64,000 nucleotides of DNA from Sporisorium sorghi (lineage: Eukaryota > Basidiomycota > Ustilaginomycetes > Ustilaginales > Ustilaginaceae): positions 186,001 to 250,000 of the forward strand of contig JALCCG010000003.1 of assembly GCA_023212695.1 (NCBI GenBank), in the 5' to 3' direction. How positions within the stretch are numbered: the first letter of the stretch is position 1; every line of letters starts with the position of its first letter. Below, one piece after another: positions 62,259-64,000 of the stretch. The notes beneath the pieces were generated by a model. The model was given only the letters and a program-made list of their open reading frames with translations. It was not told the origin of the DNA and did not search any database. Both the position numbers and the translations under genes were made by a program.

Positions 62259-63191
62259 TTATACGACAGTCTCCAAGCTGTTGACGCTGTCCAGGCTATT
62301 CACGTTAATGACTTTAACCGATTTGTCAATCTTTTTAATTAAACCGCTAAGTACGCTGCCGGGACCAATCTCGACAAAGGTATCCACACCCTGACTGATC
62401 ATCCATTCCACACTGTCTTGCCACAGCACAGGGGAATATACCTGTTCCACCAGCAAACCGCGGATTGCAGCGGCATCGTCCACCGGGCGTGCCGTTACAT
62501 TGGCAACCACCGGCACGGAAGGTGTATGGAAGGAGGCATGCTCCAGCTTATCTGCAAGCCGGTTTGCCGCTTCCTTCATCAAGGAAGAGTGGAAAGGCCC
62601 GCTGACTTCCAGCGGTATTGCACGCTTGCCGCCCGCTTCCTTAACTCTTTCTGCAGCAGCTGCAACGCCCTGGGCTGAGCCCGAAATGACAATCTGACCC
62701 GGACAGTTCATGTTGGCTAACTCCACGACGTACCCCTCTGCTGTAATGCCACTGCACAGCGTGGTCAAAGCGTCCCGGTCTGCACCAAGCACAGCAGCCA
62801 TAGCTCCCTGGCCTCCTGGAACCGCTGCTTCCATGTATTCCCCGCGGGCTCTTACGATGGATACCGCTTCTTCAAACGACAGCACGCCTGCGCATACAAG
62901 CGCACTGTACTCGCCCAGGGAATGGCCTGCAACGTAATCCGGCTCGATTCCCTTACCGCGAATGGCTTCCAGATAGGCCAGGCTTGTTGCCAACAGAGCA
63001 GGCTGCGTATTTACTGTTTGTTTAAGTTCTGCATCAGGACCATTAAAAATAATGGAGCTCAGCGAGAATCCAAGTTTATCATCCGCTGTTTGAAACATAT
63101 CCTGCACGGAGGGAAGCGCGTCATATGCATCCTTCCCCATTCCGACGGACTGAGCGCCCTGACCAGGAAATATAAATGCTGTTTTACCCAA
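62259..63191 (-). CDS. fabD: FabD, malonyl-CoA:ACP transacylase
   Basis: The 310-residue protein has the N-terminal FPGQGAQSVGMG, active Ser in VAGHSLGEYSALVCAGVLSF and the catalytic His in VSGPFHSSLM. It moves malonyl from CoA to ACP. TTG start follows AGAAGGGAG at nine bases. Confidence 0.97.
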   Translation of the reverse strand: MGKTAFIFPGQGAQSVGMGKDAYDALPSVQDMFQTADDKLGFSLSSIIFNGPDAELKQTVNTQPALLATSLAYLEAIRGKGIEPDYVAGHSLGEYSALVCAGVLSFEEAVSIVRARGEYMEAAVPGGQGAMAAVLGADRDALTTLCSGITAEGYVVELANMNCPGQIVISGSAQGVAAAAERVKEAGGKRAIPLEVSGPFHSSLMKEAANRLADKLEHASFHTPSVPVVANVTARPVDDAAAIRGLLVEQVYSPVLWQDSVEWMISQGVDTFVEIGPGSVLSGLIKKIDKSVKVINVNSLDSVNSLETVV

Positions 63192-63240
63192 AATCGTTGG
63201 CTCCCTTCTATCTCTATCAAAAGGATCTAAATAAATGCTG

Positions 63241-64000
63241 TTACCAGATGAGTACCGAGGATCCCCAGGTTAAGCCACCGCCAAAACCAACCATTAATAC
63301 CTTGTCCCCTTCTTTCAAGCGGCCGGACTCCTGCGCCTCGACAAGAGCTAACGGCACGGAAGCAGCCGATGTGTTGGCGTATTTATCAACATTGATAACA
63401 ACCTTCTCCTCCGGAAGCTCCAGACGCTCCATAGCCGACTTGATAATCCGGATGTTCGCTTGATGAGGGACAAATAAATCAATATCCTTTTTGTCGATGC
63501 CTGCTTTGGACAACACGGCTTCCGTCGCAGAACCCATAACTCGTACCGCAAATTTAAACACTTCGCGGCCATTCATATAAATATAATGTTTATTCGTATT
63601 GATCGTTTCGGCAGAAGCCGGCAATCTGGAACCGCCTGCCTCGATATACAAGTGGGCTCCGCCCGCGCCTTCCGCGCCCAGATCGAACGCTTGGAATCCC
63701 CTGCCCTCCGGCACTTCACCGACAATCGCAGCTCCGGCACCGTCACCAAACAGGACGCATGTGTTCCGGTCGGTATAGTCCGTGATGCGGGACAAGCAGT
63801 CCACACCGATAACAAGAGCATTGTTGTACATGCCCGTCTTCACAAAATTCGTGGCTGTAGCAAGGCCATATACAAACCCCGAGCAAGCTGCCGACAGGTC
63901 AAATGCCGCCGCTTTCTTGGCTCCCAATCGATCCTGAAGCAGACATGCTGTGGACGGAAAGAACATATCCGGCGTAATGGTTGCCACAATGATCAATTCC
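63241..64000 (-). CDS. fabH: FabH, beta-ketoacyl-ACP synthase III (N-terminus beyond window)
   Basis: About 252 residues of the C-terminal part are present; the frame stays open to the right edge. The active Cys is in DLSAACSGFVYGLATATNFV, the His in VPHQANIRI and the Asn in NVDKYANTSAASVPLALVEA. FabH starts fatty-acid chains and in Bacillales prefers branched acyl-CoA. It lies 49 bases before fabD; plsX and fapR are expected just outside. Confidence 0.96.
   Translation of the reverse strand, partial: ELIIVATITPDMFFPSTACLLQDRLGAKKAAAFDLSAACSGFVYGLATATNFVKTGMYNNALVIGVDCLSRITDYTDRNTCVLFGDGAGAAIVGEVPEGRGFQAFDLGAEGAGGAHLYIEAGGSRLPASAETINTNKHYIYMNGREVFKFAVRVMGSATEAVLSKAGIDKKDIDLFVPHQANIRIIKSAMERLELPEEKVVINVDKYANTSAASVPLALVEAQESGRLKEGDKVLMVGFGGGLTWGSSVLIW

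Noticed and set aside
1..64000. CRISPR array, prophage, transposase or tRNA genes
   Set aside because: No regular repeats with spacers, no phage or transposase proteins and no cloverleaf sequence were recognised.

Overview
The window is a chromosome segment of a Gram-positive, flagellated, spore-forming Bacillales bacterium, most likely Paenibacillus or a close relative. The evidence is the B. subtilis-like order of a large fla/che operon joined to hslVU-trmFO-topA-dprA-sucDC, then rnhB-rbgA-rplS-trmD-rimM-khpA-rpsP-ffh-ylxM, then ftsY-smc-rnc-fabF-acpP-fabG-fabD-fabH. Shine-Dalgarno sites are strong, GTG and TTG starts are common, and FliY and SwrD-type proteins are present. Assignment to Paenibacillus is inference from gene order and protein resemblance. 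No tRNA, rRNA, CRISPR array, prophage or intact insertion sequence was seen.

Layout. Positions 1-22240 (all minus strand) hold an almost gap-free flagellar/chemotaxis operon, read flgB-flgC-fliE-fliF-fliG-fliH-fliI-fliJ-motE-like-fliK-flgD-TIGR02530-flgE/G-swrD-fliL-fliM-fliY-cheY-fliO-fliP-fliQ-fliR-flhB-flhA-flhF-flhG-cheB. Many genes overlap by 4-17 bases. Positions 22699-31702 (minus) hold hslU, hslV, trmFO, topA, dprA, sucD and sucC. The xerC/codV and codY genes that flank hslVU in B. subtilis are absent here. Positions 31703-35870 are an accessory stretch: a 36-residue membrane peptide, a small LSm-like gene on the plus strand, a VOC protein, a GNAT acetyltransferase and the ComM-type ATPase. 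Positions 35871-39272 hold yraN, an orphan FlhB C-terminal-like gene, a very GC-rich FliK-like gene and rnhB.

Positions 39582-48064 (minus) hold translation and secretion genes (rbgA, sipS, rplS, trmD, rimM, khpA, rpsP, ffh, ylxM). A large collagen-like gene and a 46-codon gene sit between rplS and trmD. Positions 48203-54102 are a second insertion, between ylxM and ftsY. It has a PAQR/hemolysin III-family protein and UDP-GlcNAc 2-epimerase on the minus strand and, divergently, two glycosyltransferases, a polysaccharide pyruvyl transferase and two small LSm-like proteins. Positions 54205-64000 (minus) hold ftsY, smc, rnc and the fatty-acid genes fabF, acpP, fabG, fabD and fabH (cut by the window end).

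The core genes build and steer the flagellum, degrade proteins, target proteins to the membrane, mature ribosomes, segregate chromosomes and make fatty acids. The least explained part is the set of possible envelope or spore-surface genes: the collagen-like protein with its short neighbour, the glycan/pyruvyl cluster, and three small LSm-like proteins (one remote). A sporulation-type -10 element lies before the glycan cluster. I treat these as the main candidates for something new, but no function is proven from sequence. Where a ribosome-binding site argues for an internal start codon, that start is used and the reason is given.
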